From Protonemura montana (Eukaryota > Arthropoda > Insecta > Plecoptera > Nemouridae), in assembly GCA_947568835.1 (NCBI GenBank), contig OX387610.1, positions 3,651,001-3,715,000 on the forward strand: 64,000 nt of DNA. The letters run 5' to 3'. The notes beneath the pieces were generated by a model. It did not search any database and was not told the origin of the DNA. It saw nothing but the letters and a program-made list of their open reading frames with translations. Below, one piece after another: positions 1-13,300 of the stretch (within the stretch, counting starts at the first letter, position 1; each line of letters begins with the position of its first letter). The position numbers were made by a program, and so were the translations under genes.

Positions 1-3000
1 TCGGAACCGCTGCTCAAGTTCTGGAAGCGCGCCGGATACGTTCCCGTCTATCTGCGGTGAGATCCGGCTTGGAACTGTGTTGAATCGCCATCAATTCGCC
101 ACATAAATGTCACGTGAGATAAAGCTCGCAAATAATGTACAAGATGAAACCATTTCCGGCCGTTTTCAACTGATTTTTGCAATTTCTATACGGGTCGTAA
201 TTATCGAAGTGGAAAATGAAACATACCAATGTCATTGGGATTTACATTTTCTGCTAAGAGCATCACTAGGTAGTTTATATCCCACTAGTTTATGTAACGG
301 TTCTGCTCAATATAAAAGAAATTGTAATCTCCAACTGATCGACTAACTGTTTACTGAACCTGTGCTCGATTTCAGACAAACCACGTCGGAGCTTACAGGA
401 GAACATTCGTGCATCATGCTCCGCCCACTGCGACAGTCGGACCTGGACGGGCCAGTCGAGCCGTGTGATTGGCTGCGTGGTTTCTTCGAGGACTTCCGTC
501 GACGTTTCCTGGCGCTGCTCGCCTCGAGCTTCGCGGGTTTCTCACCTGCGCTCGGGCTCGGTTTGCTACACAACAAGGCCTGCCAACTGCCCAGCACCAG
601 TAAGTGCCAGTTTTCAGTGGCACATTAAGTCGCTAACTAAGTCGCTAAGTAACTCATCTCTAGCAATGAAAATAGCAACACGCCAAAAAATTTAAATTCT
701 TTGGAATTCTAGAAAGTACTCGACAAGTTTACCACTTGACGCCAATTTTCTTCACCGGTACGTTACGCTCACTCTCTCTTTCCTTCTTCACCACGAGAAA
801 TATCCAGCCTCTTGCTACTCTATTCACAATATCCAGCCTCTTGGCACCCTATTCACAATATCCAGCCTCTTGGCACCCTATTCACAATATCCAGCCTCTT
901 GGCACCCTATTCACAATATCCAGCCTCTTGGCACCCTATTCACAATATCCAGCCTCTTGGCACCCTATTCACAATATCCAGCCTCTTGGCACCCTATTCA
1001 CAATATCCAGCCTCTAGGCACTCTATTCACAATATCCAGTCTCTTGGCACCCTATTCACAATATCTAGCCTCTTGGCACCCTATTCACAATATCCAGCCT
1101 CTTGGCACCCTATTCACAATATCCAGCCTCTTGGCACCCTATTCACAATATCCAGCCTCTTTGCACCCTATTCTGATGCAAGATTAGGTCCCGACTTCAG
1201 AGTGACATTGGTTGAGGTTAGGTTGTCTCTGTAGCAACCCAGTGCTGCATGTCCCCACCTCACGCTACTCTCCGTGTTCAGCTCTGACTCGAGAGCAGCT
1301 CTACTGGCAGCTGACAGCGTACGACGTGCGACGCCTGGAAATGTACGCTGCCAACCTCGCGGACTACCGTCTCGTGATGGACTTGCTGCCCACTTTGGGA
1401 GCACTGCACTTCCAGAATCGGATGGGAGACCTGCACCTATCGGCAGTGCAAGCCGTGAGTCTGGAAACTACCCTTTATCTTCAAACATCCCATAATATTA
1501 AAAAAAAACCAATGGTTAATCTTAAAATTTTTAATCTTGATAAAAATGTAATGGGAATCCTTCAAGATTTGGTTGAGCTTTCCTGAAAGTTTCTGGCTGG
1601 GGTTTGGACTGGTTTTTGAGATCGAAAATCTCTGTAGTAGGGCATTTCACGCAACTGACCCTGCGTTATTCTTCAATCAAAGAGCACAGAATCCTGAAGC
1701 ACTTTGCAGCAGAAGATGGCATTGGGTGGTGCATTTAGGTTTACTGTTTGAGCATAGCTGGCTTAGTTGGTCATAAAATATGGAATAGAATAAGAGTTTA
1801 TTTGCAACTTTGGATATGGCAGAACAGTGTCTTCGTGAATAAATACCACGTTTGAATGTAAATGTCCATATTTATTAGATTATTTGTGTAATTATCTTCT
1901 TTTAAACCTTAAATAATATTGGAAAACCAGTTAAACTGAAACTAATCTTGAAGCCGGGTTACTCTGAGCTCAGCTCGATGTTGGTAAAATAAATGAGCTC
2001 CAATTCTGTCGCACATTTTTCTCCAGTCTAGCTCCCTCTCCAAATGTATTAGTATTTAATGAGATGTTGCCCCCAGGCCATCTTGCTGGGACTTGGACTC
2101 CAGCACAAGTCGGTAGACGCGCTAGCCGCTGAACTCGAGCTGGCACCGGCGCAGCTCCTTGGTCTGTTCAACCGCGTGGTGCGCCGCGGCGCTGGCTGTC
2201 TGCGCGCCACGCTCGAAGCTCACGCCGCGCTGGCGCTACCGGCGCAAGGCGCGGAGTTGGCGCAAGGGGACTCAGCGCCGGCGCCCGACCTCGTCAAGGA
2301 GATGGACGCGATTGAGCAGGTAAACAAGAGTTTGATCCATTCGCGGGCGCTGGGTCGGGTATTGGATGGGTGACGACAAGTCAATCAATTGGTTCTTTGT
2401 GGATTGTGTGTAGTGTCAATTGTGTGCAGTCCTATATGGTAACCACATTTTAAGATCCTTGAGCGCTATGCTGGTGCTTGTGCTTGTTGCTATGTCAATT
2501 GTGTGCAGTCCCATATGATAACCAAGTTTTAAGATCCTTGTGTGCTATGCTTGTGCTTATTGCTATGTCAATTGTGTGCAGTCTCATATGATAACCAAGT
2601 TTTAAGATCCTTGTGTGCTATGCTTATTGCTGTGTCAATTGTGTGCAGTCCCATATGATAACAAAGTTTTAAGATCCTTGTGCACTATGCTTGTGCTTGG
2701 TACTGTGTCAACTGTGAGTAGACTTTAACGCAGGCCCCTGTGAGACGCGGCTGCTGGACTAACGCAGGCTCTGGCCAATTCCTCTCTTGCAGGAGCTGAA
2801 AGGTCGACAGAGGACGGAGCTACGCAAGCTTCAGCATGAGTCGTTGACGCAGTTCGAGGTACGGGGCTCGGAGCTGGAGTGGGGCCGAGCTCTCGGGGGC
2901 AACGCGGCGGGGATCATCTCGGTCAAAAGGTGAGCTTTAGTCTAGTCACACCGCGACATTATACTGTCTTCGCGGAAGATAGCCGACTGGCGACTTCTTT

Positions 3001-3851
3001 ACCCCGACTAAAGTGTATGATGCTACTCGGCGGCGTCACCGTCGTTTAGAAATTGTTAGAAGAAATTTCAATTCATTACTTCTTGCAGATTATTTGCATT
3101 TGAGTCTGGTTTAAACTCAATTAATCTGCATTAGGCTTACCTCAACAATTTATGAAAGTGTATCGAGTTGAAATTATTACATTGTAGAGGTTTGTTGAAC
3201 GGGACGGCCCCAAGCGCCTACCGTGTGGCACCTACCGTAGCGGCTAGCGCGTCTACCAGCTTGTGCTAAAGTCCAAGTCTCAGCAAGATGGCCTGGGGGC
3301 AACATCTTGTTAAATACTAATACATTAGGAGAGGGAGCTAGACTGGAAAAACATGCAACAGAATTGGAGCTCATTTATATCACCAACATAAAGCTAAGCT
3401 CGGTTAAGATTAAATTCAGTTTGACACTTTGACAGTTTTGTCACTTTTCTGTCTCATGAAACAAAATTTATTTTGTAACTGTCAATATTTTCTCGTCGTG
3501 CTAATCTTCATGTGAAATTTGAACTTAAATCAACAGAGGCTTACATTTAAAACAGCTCTTCGAGTTCAAAGAAAATAGTGGCATTAAAAACCGCAACATA
3601 TTTCTCCATCAGAAAACATTCTTCTGATTCAAGCTCCTTGCTAAAAACCATATTTTCATTGTTAAACGTGTATTGCCTAAATTTACCCGGATTTCCCTTT
3701 TTTCAGTGGCAAGAAACGACTCAGCGAACCCCAGGAACCGCTGCCGATGGAAGCTGCCTCCAAGAAAGCCAAGGCCCCTCAAGACGGGGGCATGGGCAAG
3801 CAGAGGAAGTCGTCGAAGGAAGGAGGCAAGAAGAAGAAGAGGACCCGCTAG
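1..3851 (+). CDS. NAT10: RNA cytidine acetyltransferase NAT10, C-terminal part (5' end outside window)
   Basis: NAT10/Kre33 makes N4-acetylcytidine in 18S rRNA and tRNA and acts in the nucleolus in small-subunit biogenesis. Exons read: 1-56, 376-599, 1282-1454, 2077-2319, 2793-2929, 3707-3851; all phases close and give 325 residues plus TAG. The translation follows the family end of NAT10: FWKRAGYVPVYLRQ, LTGEHSCIMLRPL, DFRRRFLALL, RRLEMYAANLADYRLVMDLL, LLGLGLQHKSVDALA, LGLFNRVVRRG, then a lysine-rich nucleolar-type tail ending KKKKRTR. This is the tRNA-binding C-terminal domain; the helicase and GNAT acetyltransferase domains lie upstream of the window. Introns carry a 29-bp minisatellite (intron 2), a 67-79-bp repeat (intron 4) and an inverted copy of the gene's own fourth visible exon (intron 5). 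Identification is by recalled family sequence, no search run. Confidence 0.95.
801..1172 (+). repeat. 29-bp minisatellite in NAT10 intron 2
   Basis: About 12-13 head-to-tail copies of a 29-base unit starting CCTCTTGGCACCCTATTCAC and ending AATATCCAG. Most units are identical; the first and last differ most. The overlapping open frames are repeat artefacts. Confidence 0.95.
2410..2720 (+). repeat. 67-79-bp tandem repeat in NAT10 intron 4
   Basis: Four copies begin GTCAATTGTGTGCAGT at 2415, 2494, 2567 and 2634; spacing shrinks (79, 73, 67) because an internal TGCTTGTG segment varies in copy number. The same family recurs in a CFAP52 intron at 7150-7350 in the same map orientation. Confidence 0.85.
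2945..3238 (-). repeat. Dispersed repeat family B, copy in NAT10 intron 5
   Basis: Read on the minus strand this matches segments at 28600-28960 and 39520-39860: the shared core includes GGTGCCAC, GGCGCTTG, GGCCGTCC, AACAAACCTC, GATTAATTGAGT and a later GCGAAGACAGT. I saw no coding capacity and cannot assign a transposon class. Confidence 0.65.
3239..3420 (-). pseudogene. Inverted degenerate copy of NAT10 exon (2077-) plus its upstream intron end
   Basis: The reverse complement of 3239-3420 reproduces the end of NAT10 intron 3 (from about 1935), the acceptor CCCCCAG and the first about 54 coding bases of the exon at 2077. In the copy the frame reads AILLRLGL-stop-HKLVDALA: a CAG codon has become TAG and other substitutions are present. 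It lies antisense inside NAT10 intron 5, about 1.1 kb from its source, next to a family B element. It is a dead exon fragment, not an alternative exon. Confidence 0.8.
3474..3665 (+). repeat. Dispersed repeat segment shared with 41452-41635
   Basis: The segment starting CTGTCAATATTTTCTC and GTGCTAATCTTC, with CTTCGAGTTCAAAGAAA and GCTAAAAAC further on, is repeated with substitutions near 41.5 kb in an intron of the transporter gene. The class is unknown. Confidence 0.6.
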
Positions 3852-3888
3852 GTCCAGGACCCAGCGTTTTGTTTTAATATTTACGGTA

Positions 3889-3894
3889 AATAAA
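3889..3894 (+). terminator. Polyadenylation signal of NAT10
   Basis: AATAAA lies 38 bases after the NAT10 stop codon, followed by an AT-rich stretch. Position and strand fit the 3' end of this transcript. Confidence 0.7.
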
Positions 3895-3971
3895 TATATT
3901 TAATAGAAAACATTCTGCGTTGTTTTGTTATTTATGCACCTTAGAATCCAAGCAACATTGCTTGGACTAAA

Positions 3972-4150
3972 TCATCTCAAAAAGCAAGTGTCCAAGTAGC
4001 TCAATGGGTTAGAGCAACATTCGCGATAGGTGGAGATCGCGGTTCGAGTCCCAGTTTGGGCATCAATTTTTGAGATGGTTATAGTGTTCATAATAATAAA
4101 AATACCCTGTGCATTGCAAGCGTTTGCAATTTAAATAAGACTTGAAATAA
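3972..4150 (+). mobile_element. tRNA-derived SINE between NAT10 and CFAP52
   Basis: A tRNA-like head with box A (TAGCTCAATGGGTTAGAGC) and box B (GGTTCGAGTCC) is followed by a non-tRNA body with TTTTTGAGATGGTTATAGTG, TTCATAATAATAAAA and GCATTGCAAGCGTTTGCAAT. Related copies occur near 10.6, 11.2, 44.1, 48.7, 57.0, 58.3 and 58.9 kb. It lies in the spacer between two convergent gene ends. Confidence 0.8.
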
Positions 4151-4259
4151 CATACAAGTTAGTCCATTAATTTTTTTCAATATTTCAAGTGGAAATTCAG
4201 AGGTGAAATAGGGCTTCACGAACGCAACACACCAAAGACAGTAAGAAAAATCACAAAAG

Positions 4260-4265
4260 TTTATT
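4260..4265 (-). terminator. Polyadenylation signal of CFAP52
   Basis: TTTATT on the plus strand is AATAAA on the coding strand, 54 bases beyond the CFAP52 stop codon. Confidence 0.65.
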
Positions 4266-4318
4266 CGAAAATCAAGTATGAAAATCAGGCACTGCAAGTG
4301 TAGACTCTCAGGTCGCCT

Positions 4319-7300
4319 TCAGCAGGTGCTCTTGCCGGACTCAGCGTCGCCTCGGGCTTTGCTGTCGCATCGACACTCCTTCCTGCAAACAACGGCAACC
4401 AGAATTGTACGGACCCACTCGTTACACTGGTAGAACAACGGTAGAACACTGGAGATCGAGGATCAAGCACCTTACCTAACAGACTCCAGCAACGGCGTAG
4501 TGCACTTGGAGGCAAGTTCGACGCCCCTCGAGGACCGCGTCGCACCAGGCGTGGTACGTCTCGTCGTCCATCGCTCCTCGCGAGCGCTGCAGCTGCTGTG
4601 AGAGCTGACGGTGTCGTCGCGGGGGTCATCAAAGCCGTCGGGCAGCGGGCAAGGACTGCGCCACTTAAAGATGGCGCCGTCGGCGCTGGCGGATATGACG
4701 AACTTGCCGTCGGGCGAGAATTTCACGCAACAGATGGAGGCGGCATGACCTGCAACGCAATTGCGTGATGCAGTTAGCGGGAACAAAATCCAGAGATGTT
4801 TTACTGTAAGCAAAACACATGTGCAAAACGAAGACTCTGACTATCTTACATGGCTTATCAGATATCGGTGGTCATAAGGTAAGTCAATATTTCGTTGAGG
4901 TTGCATCTCATCATGAAAATACCAAGTTATGTGTCCACTTTAACCAACATTGCAACAACCAACAGACGCAACTTGGTAGAGGTTGGTAAGAATTTTTTTT
5001 TGCCTCGTGCACTACCCCAAACTTGGTATTAAAATTGCATTTTTTGTCAAAATACGCGATGCACTTTGTATTCCTTAGAAACATTCCGACTCAATGACCA
5101 AACGGTTGGGCTTGCTGGAAACACCAATTTCCAGCAAGCCTTGCTTATCATCCTCTCGACAGCATGGATTTGTGGAGGAATCCTGTTGTTCACGTTGTAC
5201 CGTCCTTCGGAAGCTGGTGGTCCCCTTGGTTGACAGGAGAAGGCTACGATCCGAAACCTAATTTCCTCTTTTCCCTTGAAGGCTATGCTAGGTTCTACAT
5301 AATCCTTATCGCGAACCCGCTCATTCACCGACCCAATCAGACCAGTGCCGCACGGCCCGTTGTCAAAACAGTCCGTCGTTAAACCCCGATAACTAATTAA
5401 TCTGGCTCAATGTGGCAGTGCGAACCTATGCCGTAGTGCGAGGTGATGCCGTCCTGGTACTTCCACAACTTGACGTAGAGGTCGCAGCCGGACGTGACGA
5501 TGTTGTTGCCATCGCGTGACACGTCTACAGAGTTTAGCGCCGCGGCGGTGCTGCCATCTAGCTCTCGTAGCAGCGAGCCGTCGTAACACTCCCAGTAGCT
5601 GTCACACAAATCAACAGAGAGCTTCAACAAGGATCCCAGCTGTGATTTCAGACACTTTCACATTCAGTCGCTGAAGAGATAGACATTGAGTTTAACGTTA
5701 CCTAAGAGTTGGGTTTCATTTGAACAAAACCCTTTATTCAATTTTATCAGAATTAACTCCCCCAAAAATGAAAATTTTTTAAACATAATAGATAAAGTAA
5801 TCGTATTCAAATAAAAAGGTAAAAGGCAGTTCAGTTAAAAGCGTTAAGTGAATGCTTGCGACTATACTTTTTAACAAACTACTACAATCATATAATTACG
5901 ACTCAAAATATCGATACATTTTTGTCAATCGGTGAGATTAGCATAAAGATTAATTGAGCGTGAACCAGTCTCTAGTGCGAGTAATCTGCGACAAAATTAA
6001 ATTAAATTTCGTACGACAGCGAATCCACCTATGATCATTTGCTGGCACCCTTAATTTTTGTCGGTAGAGTGATCATTTGCTGGCCATCTTTCACGAAGAC
6101 CGTTTCGTAGTAGCGTTTTCTCTCTAACTCTAACCAGCACACTTAACGGTAATAAGCACTGGCCAATTGAAACCAATTGGTTTTGCAAACAATTAAACAA
6201 ATTGAACAGTCAAACAAATTCGACACGATCGCTTTTTGGTTGATACTGACGACGCTGTACACTTGACGTACCAGAGCTTTCTGTCGGACCCACACGTGAT
6301 GATCTGCACTCCACTAGGATGGTACACCGCACATGCGAACTGTGTGTTGGCAAATAACACCTGCTTGCGCACCATGTGTCTGCAAAGGTGCAAAGGGCAA
6401 GGCGTTACCACGACAATGGTGTTAGGGGCAGGGCGATGGAGTGTAGGCATTAATCTGAAATAAACTGGATATCGGTTGCCATGGAGAGACTTTGAAGCCA
6501 AGGCCACCATCTTGAGAGTCCCTGATTTTGAGTTTTCTCCCGAAGCCCTTGGTTTTTTAAGTGTTTTTAGCGAGGTTCTCGTTTTTGAGATCAGTTGGCT
6601 AGATCCTATGCTCTATCCAGGTTATTTGAGATCAGCTGGCTGGATCTTGTGCTCTATCCAGGTTATTTGATATCAGCTGGCTGGATCCTATGCTCTATCC
6701 ATGTTATTTGAGATCAGCTGGCTGGATCCTATGCTCTATCCAGGTTATTTGAGATCAGCTGGCTGGATCCTATGCTCTATCTAGGTTATTTGAGATCAGC
6801 TGGCTGGATCCTATGCTCTATTCAGGTTATTTGAGATCAGCTGGCTGGATCCTATGCTCTATATAGGTCCAGGGCGTGGCGTCTGTGCAATGCATCTGGG
6901 GGTATGAGGCATATAGCTGTTGTTACTAACATAATGTCCCAGATGATGCAGGTGCCATCCGAGCTGGAGCTGATGGCCTCCTCGTCGTTGGCGTGGACTC
7001 GGAGGGTGGCCACCGGGCCCTTGTGTTCCTTCAACACGGCCAGCATGTCTTGACGCAGGGGCGACACACTCCACACGCGCACCTGGCCCTCGCCTAAAGA
7101 ACAACTAGGTGGGTCACGTTGGGTTAGGCGTCAGACGGTGCTATGGCAGTGAATTGCCGTTATCCTTTGTGATAACCACATGATAACCAAGTTTTAAGAT
7201 CCTTGTGCGCTATGCTTGTGGTTATTACTATGTCAACTGTGTGCAGTCCCATATGATAACCAAGTTTTAAGATCCTTGTGGGCTATGCCTGTGCTTATTG

Positions 7301-10300
7301 CTATGTCAATTGTGTGCAGTCCCATATGATAACCAAGTTTTAAAATCCTTGTGCGCCACGATTGTGCAATTTCTGACCTCCGCCGCTGACTATTCTGCGG
7401 CCGTCGCTGGTGACGGCGACGGCAGTCACCCCTCGGTTGTGGGCGTTCAGTATCGTGTAGATGGCGCGTCCCTTCTGCGGCGTGAACGCCCTGATCTCGC
7501 CGTCGTTCCAGCCTGAAACAGAGTCGCGCTGAACCAACGCCGACCCTTGAGGCTACCACGTTCAAAATTGACGGACAGGGAATTTAAGTGCTCAGGTCTG
7601 CGCAGTCTCAATAGAGATAAGGGTCGATTTTATAGGTCCACTAAGATCACAGCTAGCGCCCATGCACTGTCTGCCTGATAACCAAGTGTAAGTGAAGTCA
7701 CGCACCGCTGATGATGGCCTTGCCGTCGTGCGCAAACGCAAGGCAGGTGCAGGTGAAGTTCGGTACGGTGATGCGCAGAAGTTCGAGGCCCGACGCCGAG
7801 TCCCACACGCGGATGTCCTCCTTGCTGCTCGTGGCGAACACGTCCGAGTAGAGGCTGCCGGGCGGCGAACGGGGGGCGTTAAGAAGCTTAGAAGCGAGAT
7901 GCTACCGCGAGTGTTTATAACGAGCATTTTGTTGAGCTAAGAAACCCAGTGCTGGTACTTAGCCTACTCCTGTCGAACAGCACCAAGGGAACCACCAGCT
8001 TAACGTCCCTTCCGAAAGACGGTACAACGCGAACAACAGGATTCCTCCACAAATCTATGCTGTCAAAAGGTTGATAAGCAAGGCAAGTGAAGTTGCTGTA
8101 CTAACTTTCATTCCTCCAGCCTCTCTCCCGAACAGAACTGGTCATGTGTATAATGGTCACCCATCCAATACCTGACCCAGCGCAGTGCTGCTCGACTTCG
8201 GTGATCTCATGAGTACCGGTGTTTCCAAAACATTAAACCGTTCGGTGGTCACCCATCCCATACCCATCCAATTGGAGGTGGATGTCAAAACTCACTGCGG
8301 GAAGGCGATGTCGTGCACCATGCTCGTGTGGCAGGTCACGTGCAGCGTCACGTGGAACGTGGCCAATGAGAGCGTGTAGATCTCGCACAAGGCCGTGCCA
8401 GCGATCACCATATCGCCCATCTTGTTCAGTGACGTCACCTCGCCGCACAGATGCGCGGACAGCAACTGCGCAGGTAAGCTCAGCGTTACTTGGTTTATTA
8501 ATAACACTTTTGCGGGTGGATATCGCCCGGTTATGGAGTTATGGAGGGCGTTATATGGCCAGACCACGTGCGCACTGACCGGTAAAAACTGCGGCTCTGA
8601 CGGATTCCTCAGCTTGCTTGGTTTGACATACGGGTCTTTTGACGGCTTGGCGACCTGCTCCTTGACGAGCTCGACAACGCCGTCGCCCGCGCCGACGACC
8701 ACGAAGTCCGAGTACTCGTCTGGCGCCAGACACAGTGCCGTCACCCCTCGACTCCAACGGTGTGCCTTAGACCCGTCCACCTGCGCCTTCTTGCCAGCTG
8801 CAAGGGGTGTTTGCAAGGCAGCGTTATTCACGTGGTATGCTTTCTTTCATCACTCTCCCTAAGTTTACTCTTGGTAAGTTCAGATAAACCATCTGTTTAA
8901 CAATGTAAAATTAGTCAAATCTAACAGTTGACAACATTTGCAGAATAGGAATTCTACAAAAATATATTTTGGATAAACGCAGTTGGTCAAAGTTTTTTGA
9001 AGAGAAACGGAGTTCGAAATCAAAAATCACGGTTACAGTTTGGTTACAGCCGTGACTAGAAGCAGAGAAACAAAATTCATACACAACATAGACAACATCT
9101 TTCTATATATATTTCTTGGGTCCAACAGCAACTCATTCTGAGCCTAGAGCTGTTCCCTGGAATTATTTTCGTCAACCTCTGCATTGTTTGTTTTTTCACG
9201 AAAACTGCTAAAAAAACGGTCTAGGATCGATATAGAAAATAACTTAATGACTCTGGAAATGTGAAATGTTGAGATTGGTATATGAGGTTCGAATTTTAGT
9301 TAACGGTTTGGAAACGCAGTTTGTCTTTGTATTTTTCCCTCAGAACCGATATCTGTACGTCACTGAAATCAGGTATATTCAAGTCGAGTCCTGCTTGCAA
9401 ACCATCGCCTCCTCGGCGTCCATCGATTGCTCTGATGCTGCTTTTGACGCAGCGACAGCTCTGACAATAGCACACGGTGTTTAATTAACTCACCCACGTG
9501 CTTGCCGTAGCATCCACCCAGCACGGGACGAGTGACGGGGTCGACCACGTCGGGGTCGTGGTCGTAGTTGAGTCTGACCTTGACAATGTCACCGGTCGTC
9601 GTGCCGCAGTACGCGTACAGATCCTGAGCGTCGATCTGCGCACGAGACCGCGATATTAGCGAGATCAATTTGACGTGTTTCTGCTTGCAGCCGTCCTTTT
9701 CACAAATCTTTACACTCAAGACTGTTCGAGTGGGAGCTTACTCAAGTCTTTTGGAGTGGAAGCTTACTCGGGTCTATTGGAGTGGGAGCTTACTCAGGTC
9801 TATTGGAGTGGGAGCTTACTCAGGTCTATTGGAGTGGGAGCTTACTCAGGTCTATTGGAGTGGAAGCTTACTCAGGTCTATTGGAGTGGGAGCTTACTCA
9901 GGTCTATTGGAGTGGAAGCTTACTCGGGTCTATTAGAGTGGGAGCTTACTCAGGTCTATTGGAGTGGGAGCTTACTCAGGTCTATTGGAGTGGGAGCTTA
10001 CTCAGGTCTATTGGAGTGGGAGCTTACTCAGGTCTATTGGAGTGGGAGCTCACTCTGGTCTATATCTAGGTTTACTGTATACAACTAATCGGTCAAACCA
10101 CTTGTCAGATCGCGACGAAACAAAAACTATGCGACTCATCACACTATTGGCAACAGATTGACGCTTTTCAAAATCAAATATGTTAGTTCGTCTTATCGTT
10201 AGCTGAAGAGTTGTGAAAACCGAACGGTTTGGCGTGTTGGAAACACCGGTTCTCGTTAGATCACAGAAGTTAAGCAACACTGCTCAGAGAGAGGTTGGAG

Positions 10301-13300
10301 GGATGAAAGTTAGTACAGCAACTTCACTCGCCTTGCTTATCAACCTCTCGACAGCATGGATTTGTGAAGGAATCCTGTTGTTCGCGTTGTACCGTCTTTC
10401 GGAAGGGACGTTAAGCCAGTGGTTCCCTTGGTGCTCTTCGACAGGAGTAGGCTACGTGCCGGCACCGGGTTTCCCCTCGTCCCTTCTAGGCTAGGTTAGG
10501 TTCATCATCACCCTCATCTTCATCCACTGACGCCATTAGACCAGTGCCGCATGGCCAGATGTCAATTCCTTTATATTCCTTTATTATTAGGTGCACTAGT
10601 AACCTCTGAAAAATTGGTATCCAACAGGGACATGAATCTGGATCTCCTCCTGTCTCGGGTGCTGCTCTAACCTATTGAGCAGCTACTTGGACATGGCGCT
10701 TTTGAAAGGATTGAACTTGGATCGACTCTACGAAATACGCACCACTACGCACGTGATGACGCGCTTGATCATGCCGAACGAGACGTCGACTGCGCGGACC
10801 TTGCGCTGCGCCTCGCTGATCTTCCAGACGCGCAGCGATCCGCCGCCAGCCGAGACGAAGCACGGGTCCCGCACGTGCATGGGACACAGCACAGTCGCGT
10901 CGCCGGCCGTCGCGGGAGACGCAGGGAAACCTGCGCAGAGTTTCAGCTTCGCTCCCTATCGAACAGAACTTACTAAAGGTAAGATGGACACCCATCCAAT
11001 ACCTGACCCAGCGCAGTGTTGCTTAACTTCGGTGAGGTGATCTTATGAGGTTCGGATAGACTTAACCATCGAAGCTGTGTTACCAATCACTTACCTAGCC
11101 CCATCCCTATGCAATTCATCCTCTCAGTAGATGATATACATTCGACAACCCAGCCAAATCAAATCAAACCCCGTTTGGGCATCGATTTTTGAGACGGTTA
11201 AAGTGTTCATAATAATAAAATACCCCGCGCATTGCAAGCGCTTGCAATTTAAATCAGACTTCATCTAAAAAAATTCTTAAACCTGTTGTTAATACAACAT
11301 TGGGCAACGAGACATTGTGGTGAGGGTTTGAAACTCTTTCCTGTCCGGGGTGTATATACTGTACCACACATCGCCTCGTGCTTGAGTATGTCCCACACGA
11401 CCACGTTGCCATCGTCTCTGCCTCCGAGCGAGACCAAGAACCGCGTGTCGCACGAGAACGAGACTGATTCCACACGCACTTTGTGGATCTCGTGCTTTGC
11501 GACGATTGTGCGGCTCGCAAAGTCCCACAGGATCACGCACGCCTGCGTAGGAAGCAGGTTTTTAGCATGCGCATTGGACCGAGTTCAGGATGTGGTTGAA
11601 GTGGACATTACCAGTGGTTAATTTCTAAAAAAAAAAAAGGTCGGTGGACGCTTGACGATCTTCTTTTTTGTATGAGGGTGGTAGGGGGGGGGGGGGGGGG
11701 ATTAGCTCTTCTTGTTTTCTGTAAGTAAATAGTGGAATCATCGGTTGACAGTTGTGGTTTATTGTCGGCAAAAAGACTTTGTGTAACTAAAATTAGACTT
11801 ACCCAAAGAGGACGTAACCATCCTACATGAGCGCAAAAGCGACTTCCATGCCCAAAACAACGGGATCAGAAGGAATTCTGTCCTACTTATAAATTGCAAG
11901 TTTGTACAAAATAAAATTGTGTATCGTCTGCACCCTGAGTAAATAAGAACAGCGCATCGACAAGGCAAAATAAAAATAAAATGCATTTCGAAAATAATTT
12001 GGTTGGTAGACGCCGTCCACCCGCGTCCATACCAAAATTAACCACTGGTCATTACTGCTGTTTAGCAAAATCCTATGCCACCAAGCAATCGAGTAAATAT
12101 TTGGATCTTGGAATTTGCTTGGAATTTCGCAAAGACGTAGTGTAACTTTAGGGCTCCGGTAGTAGGTACTCAGTCCATCTTACCTTAAACCCCATGTGAT
12201 TGATTTGCCCGGATGCCACGTACTGGCCGGTGACTGAGATTGCCACGGCCGTGATGGCGTTGGTGTGACCGACGAGGAAGCCCTGCTTTTTCGTCTTCCA
12301 GTTCTGGATGGCGACTTTCATGCCGAACGGGTATACGATGTGCACGAGGTCAGGATGCAGCTGGAGCCCGTTCAGTGTGTTGCCTGCAGAAACGGGATAC
12401 CATTAACTGCCATACACTTTAAGAAATTGCAAGTAAATAAGGAAATGCGAAATTTAAAAACGCACGCCATGTCTGACATGACCGACACTATCAACTAAAT
12501 TTAACAGCGGCTGGTCAATCTCTCAATAAAGAATTAGATTAATTACCAACTATTAATCGCTACCCAGTCCCTGGGTCGCAACGCCTCTCACTAGTCCAGC
12601 GAGTGATCCTCCAATAACAGGAAAAAGGAAAAGGTTGTGACAATAATACAGTTTACTAATGGGGGTACGACCTGATTCATAATTGACCATAATCACTGCG
12701 TACACTCCCGTGCATTGACAACAACATTACTGCATAAACCCGCGTGTAATGACCACTACATCACTGGGTGGACTGCGTACACCCGCGTGCATTGACCACT
12801 ACATCACTGGATGGACTGCGTCCACCCGCGTGCATTGACCACTACATCACTGGGTGGACTGCGTACACCCGCGTGTATTGACCACTACATCACTGGGTGG
12901 ACTGCGTACACCCGCGTGCATTGACCACTACATCACTAGGTGGACTGCGTACACCAGCGTGCATTGACCACTACATCACTAGGTGGACTGCGTACACCCG
13001 CGTGCATTGATCACTACATCACTGGGAAGACTGCGTACACCCGCTTGCATTGACCACTACATCACTGTGTGGACTGCGTACACCCGCGTGCATTCACCAC
13101 TACATCACTGGGTGGACTGCGTACACCCGCGTGCATTGACTACTACATCACTGTGTGGACTGCGTACACCCGCGTGCATTCACCATTACATCACTGTGTG
13201 GACTGCATACACCAGCGTGCATTGACCACTACATCTCTGGGTGGACTGCGTACACCCGCGTGCATTGACCACTACATCACTGGGTGGACTGCGTACACCC

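Noticed and set aside
1168..1404. 78-aa minus frame in NAT10
   Set aside because: Antisense to the NAT10 exon 1282-1454.
3972..4060. True tRNA gene
   Set aside because: Boxes A and B are present but the acceptor stem does not pair and the sequence continues into a body shared by other copies, so it is a SINE.
9670..10090. Overlapping frames in all three forward frames (up to 137 aa)
   Set aside because: They come from the 26-bp array, which repeats every 78 bases in frame.
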